From: Psychrobacter sp. PL19
GTDB lineage: Bacteria; Pseudomonadota; Gammaproteobacteria; Pseudomonadales; Moraxellaceae
NCBI RefSeq assembly: GCF_017875835.1
Contig: NZ_JAGING010000001.1
Location: 2,170,001 to 2,234,000, forward strand
Reading direction: 5' to 3'
DNA: 64,000 bases
The notes beneath the pieces were generated by a model. The model worked only from the letters and a program-made list of their open reading frames with translations. It ran no database searches and was not told where the DNA came from. This document shows, one piece after another, positions 36,201 to 45,215 of this stretch (positions are counted from its first letter, which is position 1; each line of letters starts with the position of its first letter). The position numbers were made by a program, and so were the translations under genes.

Positions 36201-38570
36201 CTAAACACCTTGCCGCAATATAATATTAAACTCTTGGCTTATAAGCTTAAAGTCACTAAACCGCTTTGATCTGATCATCTGGTTGGTCAGGCGCGTCAGC
36301 TCACGCCAGCGTGTATTCTCTGGTAGCTCATTAATCCAATGTTTAAATTCAAGACTGGCTGCCATTGAGTCCTCATTTAATAAAACAGCACGCTCCAACT
36401 GCTCAAAGTGTCGTCCTAACTGCCAAAAACAAGTAACCGTGGCATGCTCTTGTTTCATAGCGGCATTACACGCATAAAGTTGCAAGGTGGCCGCCCGATA
36501 AGTGCCCGCACTTGAAAGTCTTTTAATTAGGTTGTACAGCTCAGCGGTGTCTTTGCCGATCACGCCCTTAGCCTCTTGAACATTGGTCTCAATCGACTGG
36601 ACCACATTGGGTATTATTTTTTGTTCCAAATCAGTCATCATCTGCGCTTTCATCACTTTTAATGATTCATTTGCATCCGCCTCAAAGCCCAAACGGCTTA
36701 TTAGATGCTGTACTTGTGACTTTTTGAGATCGCCTTTGATCAGCTGTTTCAGTATGCTGTCGTAATAATAGAGCCGCTCACTATATCTACCCAGCCAGAT
36801 TAGATGACTGGCGGTGGATAATAGCAGTATCATCGAGGCATCACCCAAATGCTCATACCCAGCCTCTATAGGCTGTACACGATCATAGTAGTTGGCGTGA
36901 TCAGTGGCACCATTCTCTAGTGATGAATGGTTATGTGGCGGTGCTTTGGCAGACGCTGACAAGGCATTATTTGAATTAACAGTGTCTAAATTACTGTCAT
37001 CAATGACCCAGGTGTCTTTGATACCGCCACCTTGGGAGGAGTTGACCACCAAGGAGCCTTCAACCATTGCCACCCGAGTTAAGCCGCCAGGCACAATATC
37101 TACTGAGCCGTCACCATGACTGAGTATGAATGGGCGCAGGTCGATGTGACGCGGCGCGATACCATCAGCGACAGCGGTAGGGTTAGTGGAGAGTGAGATG
37201 GTCGGTTGGGCAATAAAACCAGATGGATTGTCAAGTAAACGCTTACGATAATCGCTGATTTCTTGTTTGGTAGAAGTGGGTCCAATCAACATCCCGTAGC
37301 CACCTGAGCCTTGGGTTTCTTTGACCACCAGCTTGTCTAGGTTATCGAGAACGTAGCTCAACTCATCAGGCTTGCGACATTGATAAGTTTCGATATTAGG
37401 TAAAATAGGGTCTTCATCTAAATAAAACTTAATCATGTCAGGGACGAATGGATATAGGCTTTTGTCATCTGCGACGCCAGTGCCCGGAGCATTGACGATA
37501 ACCACATTTCCGGCTCGATAAGCACTCATTAGCCCTGACACACCCAATATAGAACTGGATTGGAACGCTAGTGGGTCAATATAAGGATCATCAATGCGCC
37601 GATAAATAACATCGACCTGAACTTTACCGCGAATACCTTGCATGTAGACTTTGCTGTTTTCAACCACCAAGTCATAGCCATGTACCAGCGGTACATTCAT
37701 CTCGTGCGCTAAAAAGGCATGCTCATAATAAGCACTGTTAAAACGCCCTGGAGTCAAGATTGCAATTTGTGGGTCATACTTACTGGTTGAGCTGACGAGG
37801 CATTTTTTGAGACGCGTTGGGTAATCACTGATACCCAAAATAGGGGTATGGGTAAACATATCAGACAATAATGTCTCTGATATATTGCGGCTCTCAAGCA
37901 TGTAAGAGACACCAGAAGGGGTGCGTAAATTGTCTTCTAATACACAGAATCTACCAGTCTCATCACGAATCAAATCGATACCGCTAATATGTGAGTAGAT
38001 AGGCTTGTCCAGCTCAATGCCCATCATCCAAGGCTCATAGCAGCCGCTGGCATAGACGTAGCTGGCTGGCACGATACCAGCTTTCATAATAGCTTGGTCA
38101 TGGTAGATGTCATGAAGAAAAGCATTTAGTGCAGTGATTCGCTGCTTACAACCCTTTTCTATCAGTTGCCATTCGCTAGCAGCAATGATCCGTGGAATAA
38201 TATCAAACGGTATCATACGCTCGATATTTTTAGCATCGCTATAGACGGTAAAAGTGACGCCTTTGCGGTAAAAGATGTTTTCTGCTTGTTCGTTTAGATG
38301 GTTGAGGGCATCAATATTGATGTTGTCTAACCAGTTGCCAACCATTTGAGCCACGGGTCGATATTGACCTTTGGCGGTTTGCAACTCATCAAAGCTTGGC
38401 AGCTTTTTTATATTTTTTTGCGGGGCGTCTTTTGCAGTGGACTTGATAGCATCTGTGGCTGTATGTTTAGTTTGTCCTTGAGCCTGATTTTGGCTTTGGC
38501 CACCATTTTTATTGTCATTTTGAGTCTGATTCTGGGACTGACTTTGAGACTGGGCTGATTTCTGATTCAT
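36201..38570 (-). CDS. Fused circularly permuted ATP-grasp and alpha-E protein
   Basis: 789 residues. Residues 1 to about 55 are a Q/N/S-rich tail. About residues 60-510 form the ATP-grasp type 2 ligase, with SGCYEPWMMGIE, LRTPSGVSYMLESR, IYRRIDDPYIDPLAF, VIVNAPGTGVADDKS, VVKETQGSGGYGMLIGP and HIDLRPFILS. A linker rich in N, S, A and H follows, then an alpha-E helical domain (LLLSTASHLIWLGRYSERLY to the end). In most Anbu operons these two domains are separate genes; here they are one chain. The start at 38570 is preferred because TGAGG lies five bases upstream; the earlier ATG has no room for a ribosome site. Confidence 0.9.
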   Translation of the reverse strand: MNQKSAQSQSQSQNQTQNDNKNGGQSQNQAQGQTKHTATDAIKSTAKDAPQKNIKKLPSFDELQTAKGQYRPVAQMVGNWLDNINIDALNHLNEQAENIFYRKGVTFTVYSDAKNIERMIPFDIIPRIIAASEWQLIEKGCKQRITALNAFLHDIYHDQAIMKAGIVPASYVYASGCYEPWMMGIELDKPIYSHISGIDLIRDETGRFCVLEDNLRTPSGVSYMLESRNISETLLSDMFTHTPILGISDYPTRLKKCLVSSTSKYDPQIAILTPGRFNSAYYEHAFLAHEMNVPLVHGYDLVVENSKVYMQGIRGKVQVDVIYRRIDDPYIDPLAFQSSSILGVSGLMSAYRAGNVVIVNAPGTGVADDKSLYPFVPDMIKFYLDEDPILPNIETYQCRKPDELSYVLDNLDKLVVKETQGSGGYGMLIGPTSTKQEISDYRKRLLDNPSGFIAQPTISLSTNPTAVADGIAPRHIDLRPFILSHGDGSVDIVPGGLTRVAMVEGSLVVNSSQGGGIKDTWVIDDSNLDTVNSNNALSASAKAPPHNHSSLENGATDHANYYDRVQPIEAGYEHLGDASMILLLSTASHLIWLGRYSERLYYYDSILKQLIKGDLKKSQVQHLISRLGFEADANESLKVMKAQMMTDLEQKIIPNVVQSIETNVQEAKGVIGKDTAELYNLIKRLSSAGTYRAATLQLYACNAAMKQEHATVTCFWQLGRHFEQLERAVLLNEDSMAASLEFKHWINELPENTRWRELTRLTNQMIRSKRFSDFKLISQEFNIILRQGV

Positions 38571-38911
38571 AAATACCTCACGCATCCTTGGTAAAGTTAT
38601 TGATTATAATTATCAGACTGACCTTATTATAAGGTAGGCAATACCTCCAATGTATAGCCTATGTCTGAAATAAACTATACATCGTCTATAGTGTCCTTCA
38701 CAACAAGCTTTAGGTAATAGGTTCTGATAAACTGAGAATAAGCGGTTAAAGGTAAGCTGATGCTTTTTAAGAATCGCAGTAGGTGAAGGTGTAGAATAGG
38801 GTCATCACGCTGTGGTACATTTAGATTAATTTAAATCAGTCACTTGGCTGGAAGCTTTGGCTTCTTGGTTATAATATTAATCTTCTTCAAACAATAAGAA
38901 TACATTTCATT
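38571..38911. promoter_or_regulatory. Region upstream of the Anbu operon
   Basis: About 340 AT-rich bases containing the presumed Anbu operon promoter. I see no distinct operator or gene. Confidence 0.4.
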
Positions 38912-39277
38912 GATTGCGGCAACCCTGACTTTTTAATCAGCAAAAAAGACATTCCTATCGGCTTTATAGAAGCCAAAGACTTGGGCAAAGATTTGCGCGC
39001 CAGACCATATAAAGAGCAATTCGACCGCTATAAGGCGGTACTAGACAATCTAATCATCACCGACTACTTGCACTTCGAATTTTATGTCAATGGCGAACGC
39101 GTTCATGAGGTGTGCGTCGGTGAGTTAGTTGCTGGCGTGGTCACATCTTATGACAGTGAATTTGCGCGCTTAGTTGAGCTACTACGCGATTTTTGTGTTT
39201 ACGGTGGTCAGACCATCAAGTCTGCTCAAAGATATCAAACACTATATGAATATTATCGCTGTACTGAGTCTAACTGA
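38912..39277 (+). pseudogene. Remnant of a type ISP restriction-modification enzyme (nuclease domain)
   Basis: The frame reads CGNPDFLI, then IPIGFIEAKDLGKDL. This is a PD-(D/E)xK nuclease motif, followed by YKEQFDRYKAVLDNLIITDY and LHFEFYVNGE, typical of the N-terminus of large single-chain type ISP (LlaBIII-like) enzymes. The match runs to GGQTIKS and then a stop. No methionine start is found and the helicase, methyltransferase and target-recognition parts are gone. Only about 120 of more than 1500 residues survive. Confidence 0.75.
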
Positions 39278-39496
39278 TAAGATTATGCAGCAGATTGATG
39301 AGATAAAGATTGTTTAGATAGCTGATTATATTGTATTTTAAGACATGTGTTTTAAGCAATTGGGTAGGGTACGCCCTACGTAGCATTATAATATACACAG
39401 TTATAAAATAGGTGTGCTGGGCGCTCTCTACGTATAGCGTTGCAACAGCAGCAAAAAATGCGATCTAAACGTCAATATTAGAGGAAAAATAGACTA

Positions 39497-40252
39497 ATGT
39501 TCAGCATGATAAAAGACTGGCGCGAGCAGCGTGTATTGGACAACAGTGAATTTACCAATGCCGACTGGATGCAAGCTGCCAAGCGCATTGTGATACTGGA
39601 TAGGCTGAACGAGGAAGAGATGAGCCGGCTGTTTGAGTTGGCAACCTTGTTTTTGGATGATAAGTCGATCACCGGTGCTCAGGGCTTTGAGATTACAGAT
39701 AAAGTAAGACAGTCCATTGCCTTGCAAGCCTGTCTACCTATCTTGAATCTAAGCCTTGAATGGTACGTTGGCTGGTCATCGATTATCATCTATCCTGGTT
39801 CATACACCAGCGAAAGCAGCACCGTAGACGAGTTCGGTATCGTCCATGAGGGTCACCAACATCGTAGCGGTGAAGCCTGGGTTCGAGGCCCTGTTATTCT
39901 GTCATGGAAGGATGCTAAACATTCAGGCGAGCGTGATGGCCACAATGTCGTCATTCACGAGTTTGTACACAAACTAGACATGCTAAATGGACGAGCCAAC
40001 GGCTTTCCACCGCTACAACCTGACATGGATCCTGCTAGATGGACTGAGATTATGACGCGAGATTTTGAAGACTTTCAAAAGCGCCGAAAATCAGGATTGA
40101 ATCGTTATGGCACTACCAATCCGGCTGAGTTTTTTGCGGTTCTTAGTGAAGTGTTCTTTGAGACTCCTCAAAAATTGGTTGATGCTTATCCTGAGATTTA
40201 CGATATTATGGTCAAATTTTTTATTCAGAATCCGCTAAGACCGAGATCGTAA
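39497..40252 (+). CDS. mtfA: MtfA-family zinc peptidase
   Basis: 251 residues. The zinc motif HEFVHKLD (HExxH) lies near residue 155, and NPAEFFAVLSEVFFE supplies a further glutamate. In E. coli MtfA is a cytosolic aminopeptidase that also binds the glucose regulator Mlc; here only the peptidase part can be inferred. The N-terminal block SMIKDWREQRVL is as in the family. GAGGA lies eleven bases before the ATG; Met4 is an alternative start. It stands alone between the restriction remnant and a broken lipoprotein. Confidence 0.9.
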   Translation: MFSMIKDWREQRVLDNSEFTNADWMQAAKRIVILDRLNEEEMSRLFELATLFLDDKSITGAQGFEITDKVRQSIALQACLPILNLSLEWYVGWSSIIIYPGSYTSESSTVDEFGIVHEGHQHRSGEAWVRGPVILSWKDAKHSGERDGHNVVIHEFVHKLDMLNGRANGFPPLQPDMDPARWTEIMTRDFEDFQKRRKSGLNRYGTTNPAEFFAVLSEVFFETPQKLVDAYPEIYDIMVKFFIQNPLRPRS

Positions 40253-40395
40253 GTTTATGATCTAGGTTTCATAAGGTGTGTTAGCACAGCCTATATCAAA
40301 TACATATATATAGTCAGTTCACAATAAAAAAAGTTGTGTATAGCAATCAGATAACGCTGACCTTGATAGTCATTAAATGCTAAGAGCACTCCACG

Positions 40396-40975
40396 TCAGT
40401 CTATACCCACATACTCATCACTGCCTTTATAATAAAAATCAACGACATCCGATTTTTGATAGATATCTTTGACGTTATTAATCATATTACCTCTAGATGC
40501 AAAGGTATTGACCGTTATATAAGCATCATTATAGTTACCACCATCAACCCAAGACTCTAAGTATGTTGGTAACGGAACGATTAATAGCTCGCCAGTACCA
40601 TGCAAGTCACCCCAAGTGAAGCGGGTTTTTGACTGTTGCAGATATTGTACGAATTGGGCACAGCTAAAGGTCTTATCAACTTCTGGGCGTATATAAGCAT
40701 ACATCGAAAATCGTACGCCACGGGTCGGATGAATATCATCAACAATGCTGGCATAGTTGTTATTAGCCAATGTGCGCTGAATACGTAATGCTTGCTGGGT
40801 AAGCGATTGCTGTGTTGGCTGTGTATTTTCTGGAGTAGGTGGGTCGTTGTTTTGATTGCTACTCTGAGTGTTGTTTCTAGCAGTCGGTATAATAAGTTTC
40901 AGCTAGAGACTGACAGCCAGTGGCTGCGAGCAGGAACTCTAAACAGCTACTAGTTACTAGTGAAATAACATTGCC
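40396..40975 (-). pseudogene. Frameshifted lipoprotein gene of unknown family
   Basis: One frame (open 40396-40902) encodes a Q/N/P-rich stretch, then RTLANNNYASIVDD and a folded-looking domain ending YYKGSDEYVGID. It has no ATG start. The neighbouring frame (open from about 40975 down to 40877) encodes LEFLLAATGCQSLAETYY, a lipobox. The two frames overlap at 40880-40902, so a single base change there would join signal and body. The signal frame itself also lacks a proper start. I do not recognise the domain. Either a decayed gene or sequencing errors. Confidence 0.6.
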
Positions 40976-41214
40976 ATAAGATCGCCCTTACCGCAGAAAT
41001 AGAAAAGCAAATGTTGAGTTAACTATATTAAATATCATTATAAAAATAATTTACGAATATTTATAATAGAGCCATGTAGACTATTGTTTTTAGCCCTTAA
41101 ATTGATCTCATACGATAATGCAGAAAATTTATGAGGTAGACACGGTGCAATAAGTAATATTAATCATAAGGTTAGATCTTGATAGCCTATAACTGAGGGT
41201 CTATAGAGGTTACT

Positions 41215-41691
41215 ATGCAAAAGTTGGGATTGCTGACACTGACACTAATAATGGGACTGGTGGCTATAAGTACCGCCACAGCAAATATAGCTGAGCCGTC
41301 GCAGCCAAATTCCGCCATAAAAGAGGCTACTATCACAAAAATGTACGAACAGGATGTCATTAATCAAGGAATGGATGATCCTGTGGTGCTGCAGCAATAC
41401 GGCAGTCAAGAGCTACAAGCGGCTATGAAACTTGAGCGAGATTACTTCGATAGAGAGCAAATGTCCTGTCATATCGGTTATGACGTTTTATGGGATTCGC
41501 AAGATCCTAATTATGAGCAAGATAAGCAGTTTTCAGTGACTGAGCAAGGATTGGTTAAAGTCAGCTTGGCACAAGGCAGCGACGTATATTATGAGTTATC
41601 CTGTGATAATTCTAATTACCAAGTGACAGATGTTATTTTGGATGACCAAGGCAATTCATTAAAAGATTATTTAAAGGAGGCTTGTGGTTAA
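41215..41691 (+). CDS. Small exported protein of unknown function
   Basis: 158 residues. The signal peptide MQKLGLLTLTLIMGLVAIS ends near TATANIA. The mature part has three cysteines (QMSCHIGYDV, YELSCDN, KEACG) and an acidic composition. No family is recognised. The distance to the upstream pseudogene and the lack of downstream partners suggest a single-gene unit. Confidence 0.7.
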   Translation: MQKLGLLTLTLIMGLVAISTATANIAEPSQPNSAIKEATITKMYEQDVINQGMDDPVVLQQYGSQELQAAMKLERDYFDREQMSCHIGYDVLWDSQDPNYEQDKQFSVTEQGLVKVSLAQGSDVYYELSCDNSNYQVTDVILDDQGNSLKDYLKEACG

Positions 41692-42135
41692 TAAAAAGCG
41701 TTTATTAAACAAAGTGCTGAGTAAGTTATTAGCCAAGGTGACTGTCAGTTTTAGTTAGATGGCTGTTAGCAATCAATCGAAACTGGTTTCTTATATTTGA
41801 CAGCCCATAGTGATAAGTATTTTTGAAGTTTTCAAAAAATATAGTACGAATAATTTAGTCGTGAAATAAATTTAGAAAAGCTATATCTTAAAGGCCATTG
41901 CATAACATATAAGTTAATGAATTCGTGACAGTAATTAATTTTAGCAATTCCCTCAGACCGTTGGTTTGTTTTCGTATAATGTATATTATGTTAAATGAAT
42001 TCTGTTTTGTGACTTTGTCTTTTAGCGCTCATAGGTTGCTTTTATTCTTTCGGCTAAAAAATATCCTGCTGCTTTTACTTTGGGCACTGAATAACGCTGT
42101 TTTTGATAAATCAAATAAACCGCCATATCAGAGTT
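41692..42135. other. Intergenic region, no supported gene
   Basis: About 440 AT-rich bases. A 72-codon hydrophobic frame at 41925-42143 has no ribosome site and no family, and I do not accept it. Confidence 0.5.
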
Positions 42136-42291
42136 CTAAGTGATTGTTAATTTATGCTCAAATAGAACAATCTGGGGATACAACGTACCAAACTCATCCA
42201 ATAATGGCACATCAAATACCTTTGCTGCTTTAGTAAAACCCCCTGTTCCGACGACTTTACTAAAATAACGTATTGCACGTAGTTGATCCAA
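42136..42291 (-). pseudogene. LysR-family regulator remnant with an internal deletion
   Basis: 51 codons. The start is TTG with an AGGA upstream. The first part reads DQLRAIRYFSKVV and FTKAAKVFDVP, the N-terminus of a LysR helix-turn-helix. It then jumps in frame to LLDEFGTLYPQIVL, which in LysR proteins begins the effector domain about 70 residues later, and soon stops. The recognition helix is therefore deleted. It is divergent from the GST and reductase genes that an intact regulator would be expected to control. Confidence 0.72.
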
Positions 42292-42490
42292 TTCCTGTCT
42301 CCATTCGATGAATATTCAATAACTACTATATAAACATCAATCTTTAAGTATTTTGGCTTTATTATTATCTTAACAAAACAGTAATTCACGATTTACGCCA
42401 TATATCACCCTATTAAAAACAGTAATAATGTGTTTAGCTTGAGCATTGTAAATAAAAACCACCTTCACATTAACGATGGACAACTAACTT

Positions 42491-43168
42491 ATGATTACTT
42501 TGCATGGCTTCGCCGCAAGCAACTATTACAACATAGTAAAATATGTACTTCTATATAAAGAATTGCCATTTCAAGAAAACTTGCTTTACGGCGGCAGTGA
42601 CGAATTACTGACAGTCAGTCCTGTTGGCAAAGTACCTGCTATCGTAACGCCCGAAGGCTTTAATATTTCAGAATCGAGTGTTATTTGTGACTTTCTTGAA
42701 GAGACCTACCCTGCCATACCGCTCTATCCTGAATCTGCAACAGAGCGTGCGGTTGTCCGTCAAATTATGAAAATATCAGAGCTTTATTTTGAATTGCCAA
42801 GCCGCCGACTGATTCCTTATGTGCTTTCAGGCACCAACGCTCCTGATGCCGTCAAAGAAGAAGTACACCAAGTATTGATCCGCGGTATTACTGCCTTAAA
42901 TCGCTTATGTCAATTTTCACCCTGGATTGCAGGCGAACAGTTCACAATGGCTGACATCTATGTTCATTATGTCAGCACAATCGTCAGCGCCTTTGCCACA
43001 ACCCAACTTGACTGGGATGTGCTGGCAGAGATACCTGGCATGAAAGAATGGAACGACGCTATGAGTCAATCTGACATTGCCCAGACAATAGAGGCAGATC
43101 GCTTGGCAAATATGCCTGAGTTTATGCAACATGTGAAGACTCAGATACAATCTGCCCAGTCTAGATAA
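42491..43168 (+). CDS. Glutathione S-transferase family protein
   Basis: 225 residues. The N-terminal thioredoxin-like half has ITLHGFAASNYYNIV, VSPVGKVPAIVTPEG and SESSVICDFLEETYP (glutathione gamma-glutamyl site). The helical C-terminal half includes FTMADIYVHYV. A serine or tyrosine in the first helix would be the active residue; the class is not clear. It is followed after 78 bases by a reductase, with which it probably forms an operon. Confidence 0.88.
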   Translation: MITLHGFAASNYYNIVKYVLLYKELPFQENLLYGGSDELLTVSPVGKVPAIVTPEGFNISESSVICDFLEETYPAIPLYPESATERAVVRQIMKISELYFELPSRRLIPYVLSGTNAPDAVKEEVHQVLIRGITALNRLCQFSPWIAGEQFTMADIYVHYVSTIVSAFATTQLDWDVLAEIPGMKEWNDAMSQSDIAQTIEADRLANMPEFMQHVKTQIQSAQSR

Positions 43169-43246
43169 TGCAGCTAAGAATAAAATACGACTCATAACAT
43201 AATAATGGTAATGCAACACCTTTCACTATCTATAGGAGCAACAATT

Positions 43247-44374
43247 ATGACCGATAAAAATATCCAACTGGTTTCAACGATCAGTGACAACAACAAATTA
43301 ATGCTTACCTTACAAGAGATCAAGATGCCGCAACCTAGTGCCGATGAAGTTGTCGTTCGCATTGAAGCAGCACCATTGAATCCATCTGACTTTGGGGTGA
43401 TGTTTAGCGCCGCTGACATGTCAACCGCCGTACAATCAGGCACCGACCAAAACCCTGTCATTACCGCTGATGTTCCTGCCAAGTTCATGCCAGCACTTAA
43501 AACGCGTGTTGGCAAAGACACACCCGTGGGTAACGAAGGTGCTGGCACCGTTGTCGCAGCAGGCTCATCACCAGCCGCACAAGCACTAATGGGTAAAATG
43601 GTTGCTGTGATTGGCGGCGGTACTTATCGTCAATATCACTGTGTCAATGTAAAAAGTTGCCTAGAGTTAAAAGAAGGCACGTCAGCTAAAGAAGCTGCTT
43701 CGTCTTTTGTGAATCCACTTACCGCATTAGCAATGGTCGAAACCATGCGTGCTGATGGTCATAAAGCCATAATTCATGCGGCAGCAGCATCTAGCCTTGG
43801 TCAAATGCTCAACCGTATTTGTATGGCTGATGGTATTGATTTGATCAATATCGTACGTAAAAAAGAACAAGAAAAACTATTACGTGATATGGGTGCAAAA
43901 TATGTGGTCAACTCAAGCAGCGATACATTCATTGCAGACTTAACGGCAGCGATTATCGAAACAGGTGCCACTATTTCATTCGACCCCATTGGTGGTGGTC
44001 AATTATCCAGCGATATTATAAATTGTATGGAAGCAGCTATAATCTGTGACGTAGAAGAATACAGCGTTTACGGCTCAGACACTTTTAAACAAGCGTATAT
44101 TTATGGTGCATTGAACCGTGGCCCTATTACCCTAAATCGTAACTTTGGTTTTGCTTGGGGTGTCAATGGATTCTTATTATTCAATGTGCTCACCAAGCTG
44201 GGCACCAAAACGGTCATGTCGATGCGTCAACGTGTGGCGGAGGAAATCACCACCACATTTGCAAGCAGCTATACGCATGAAGTGACACTACAAGAAGCTT
44301 TGCAATTACAGTCAATCGCTGCTTATGGTAAACAAGCAACTGGTGAAAAATACTTAATCACACCTCAAGGCTGA
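43247..44374 (+). CDS. Medium-chain dehydrogenase/reductase, quinone-reductase-like
   Basis: 375 residues from the ATG with AGGAG eight bases upstream. PSADEVVVRIEAAPLNPSD and GNEGAGTVVAAG are MDR family motifs. AIIHAAAASSLGQM is the nucleotide-binding glycine-poor variant, and FDPIGGGQLSSDI follows. There are no zinc-ligand cysteines in the usual places, so it is likely a zinc-free NAD(P)H-dependent enone or quinone reductase. It may act with the upstream GST on reactive carbonyls; this is inference. Confidence 0.86.
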   Translation: MTDKNIQLVSTISDNNKLMLTLQEIKMPQPSADEVVVRIEAAPLNPSDFGVMFSAADMSTAVQSGTDQNPVITADVPAKFMPALKTRVGKDTPVGNEGAGTVVAAGSSPAAQALMGKMVAVIGGGTYRQYHCVNVKSCLELKEGTSAKEAASSFVNPLTALAMVETMRADGHKAIIHAAAASSLGQMLNRICMADGIDLINIVRKKEQEKLLRDMGAKYVVNSSSDTFIADLTAAIIETGATISFDPIGGGQLSSDIINCMEAAIICDVEEYSVYGSDTFKQAYIYGALNRGPITLNRNFGFAWGVNGFLLFNVLTKLGTKTVMSMRQRVAEEITTTFASSYTHEVTLQEALQLQSIAAYGKQATGEKYLITPQG

Positions 44375-44401
44375 TAGTTCCTTGAAGAATGGCTTTTAAA
44401 T

Positions 44402-44439
44402 AAAAAAGCAGATATCGATTGTGATATCTGCTTTTTTTT
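44402..44439 (+). terminator. Terminator after the GST/reductase operon
   Basis: AAAAAGCAGATATC, GATTGT loop, GATATCTGC and T8. Confidence 0.92.
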
Positions 44440-45215
44440 GTGTTTGCTATAGGAAGTGATATTTCAAAAGGATATAACCTTACTTGCTCCTTTCTATGTA
44501 TTACCGAACTTTAATTCGAGCATAAGTAAATATGGTTTAAAAAGTTAAGTAAGGTTTAGTGTGTTTAACTTAATAGTGAAAGTTACCCCCTATGGTAGGA
44601 TGGTTATCACCCCTAAAAAAACAATCCAAATGGTGGCATTAAGGACACATCATGCCATGCCATTCCATTCGATGCTCTATTTGAGATCTTAAAATCTTGA
44701 TCAAAATAATTCTTAGTACACAATTGCGTTTCGATAAAATAGAGACAATTAGAACTAAAAATATCTCATAAAATCGCCACCCGCTAAATTTGCACAGAAC
44801 AGTACTATCACCCTGATTAAATGATTCTGTGCGAGTACAAGAGCATGGATTTTGCTCAAATCTGCTCAATCATTCTTTTAACGAACGCAGAGCTTGATAG
44901 ACCTCCTAATATCTCTGGTGTTAATCAAGAATAATGCTACGCACCTCAAGTAAAATATAGCTTACTCCCTACTCATTCATTATACTAAAATCATCCCCAA
45001 GTGGACCTTGGGGATGATTCGTTCTATAAACCCTTTATTTATTAGGTTTGTCAGATATAGACACATAAACAGTGTCCATATTAGTGTCCAATTATATTTT
45101 TAGTTTATATATAGAATGTTTTTCATAAATCATAGTCATTTTGGCAAGCATAGCCCCAAGTTAATATATAAGTATTCTTAATTCATCTCACTTATAATGT
45201 CCATGGATATACGTA
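44440..45215. other. Region upstream of the integrase gene
   Basis: About 775 bases without a supported gene. It contains a strong inverted repeat at 44989-45019 and a cluster of AGTGTCCA repeats at about 45070-45090, which may be integrase-related sites. No tRNA is recognised. Confidence 0.45.
44989..45019. repeat. 13-bp inverted repeat, stem-loop
   Basis: AATCATCCCCAAG, TGGAC, CTTGGGGATGATT: a perfect hairpin with a five-base loop and no T-run. Confidence 0.9.

Noticed and set aside
41925..42143. 72-codon hydrophobic frame on plus
   Set aside because: No ribosome site; the composition follows the AT-rich DNA; it overlaps the LysR remnant's end.
44639..44869. 76-codon frame on minus before the integrase
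   Set aside because: No start signal or family; it lies in AT-rich intergenic DNA.
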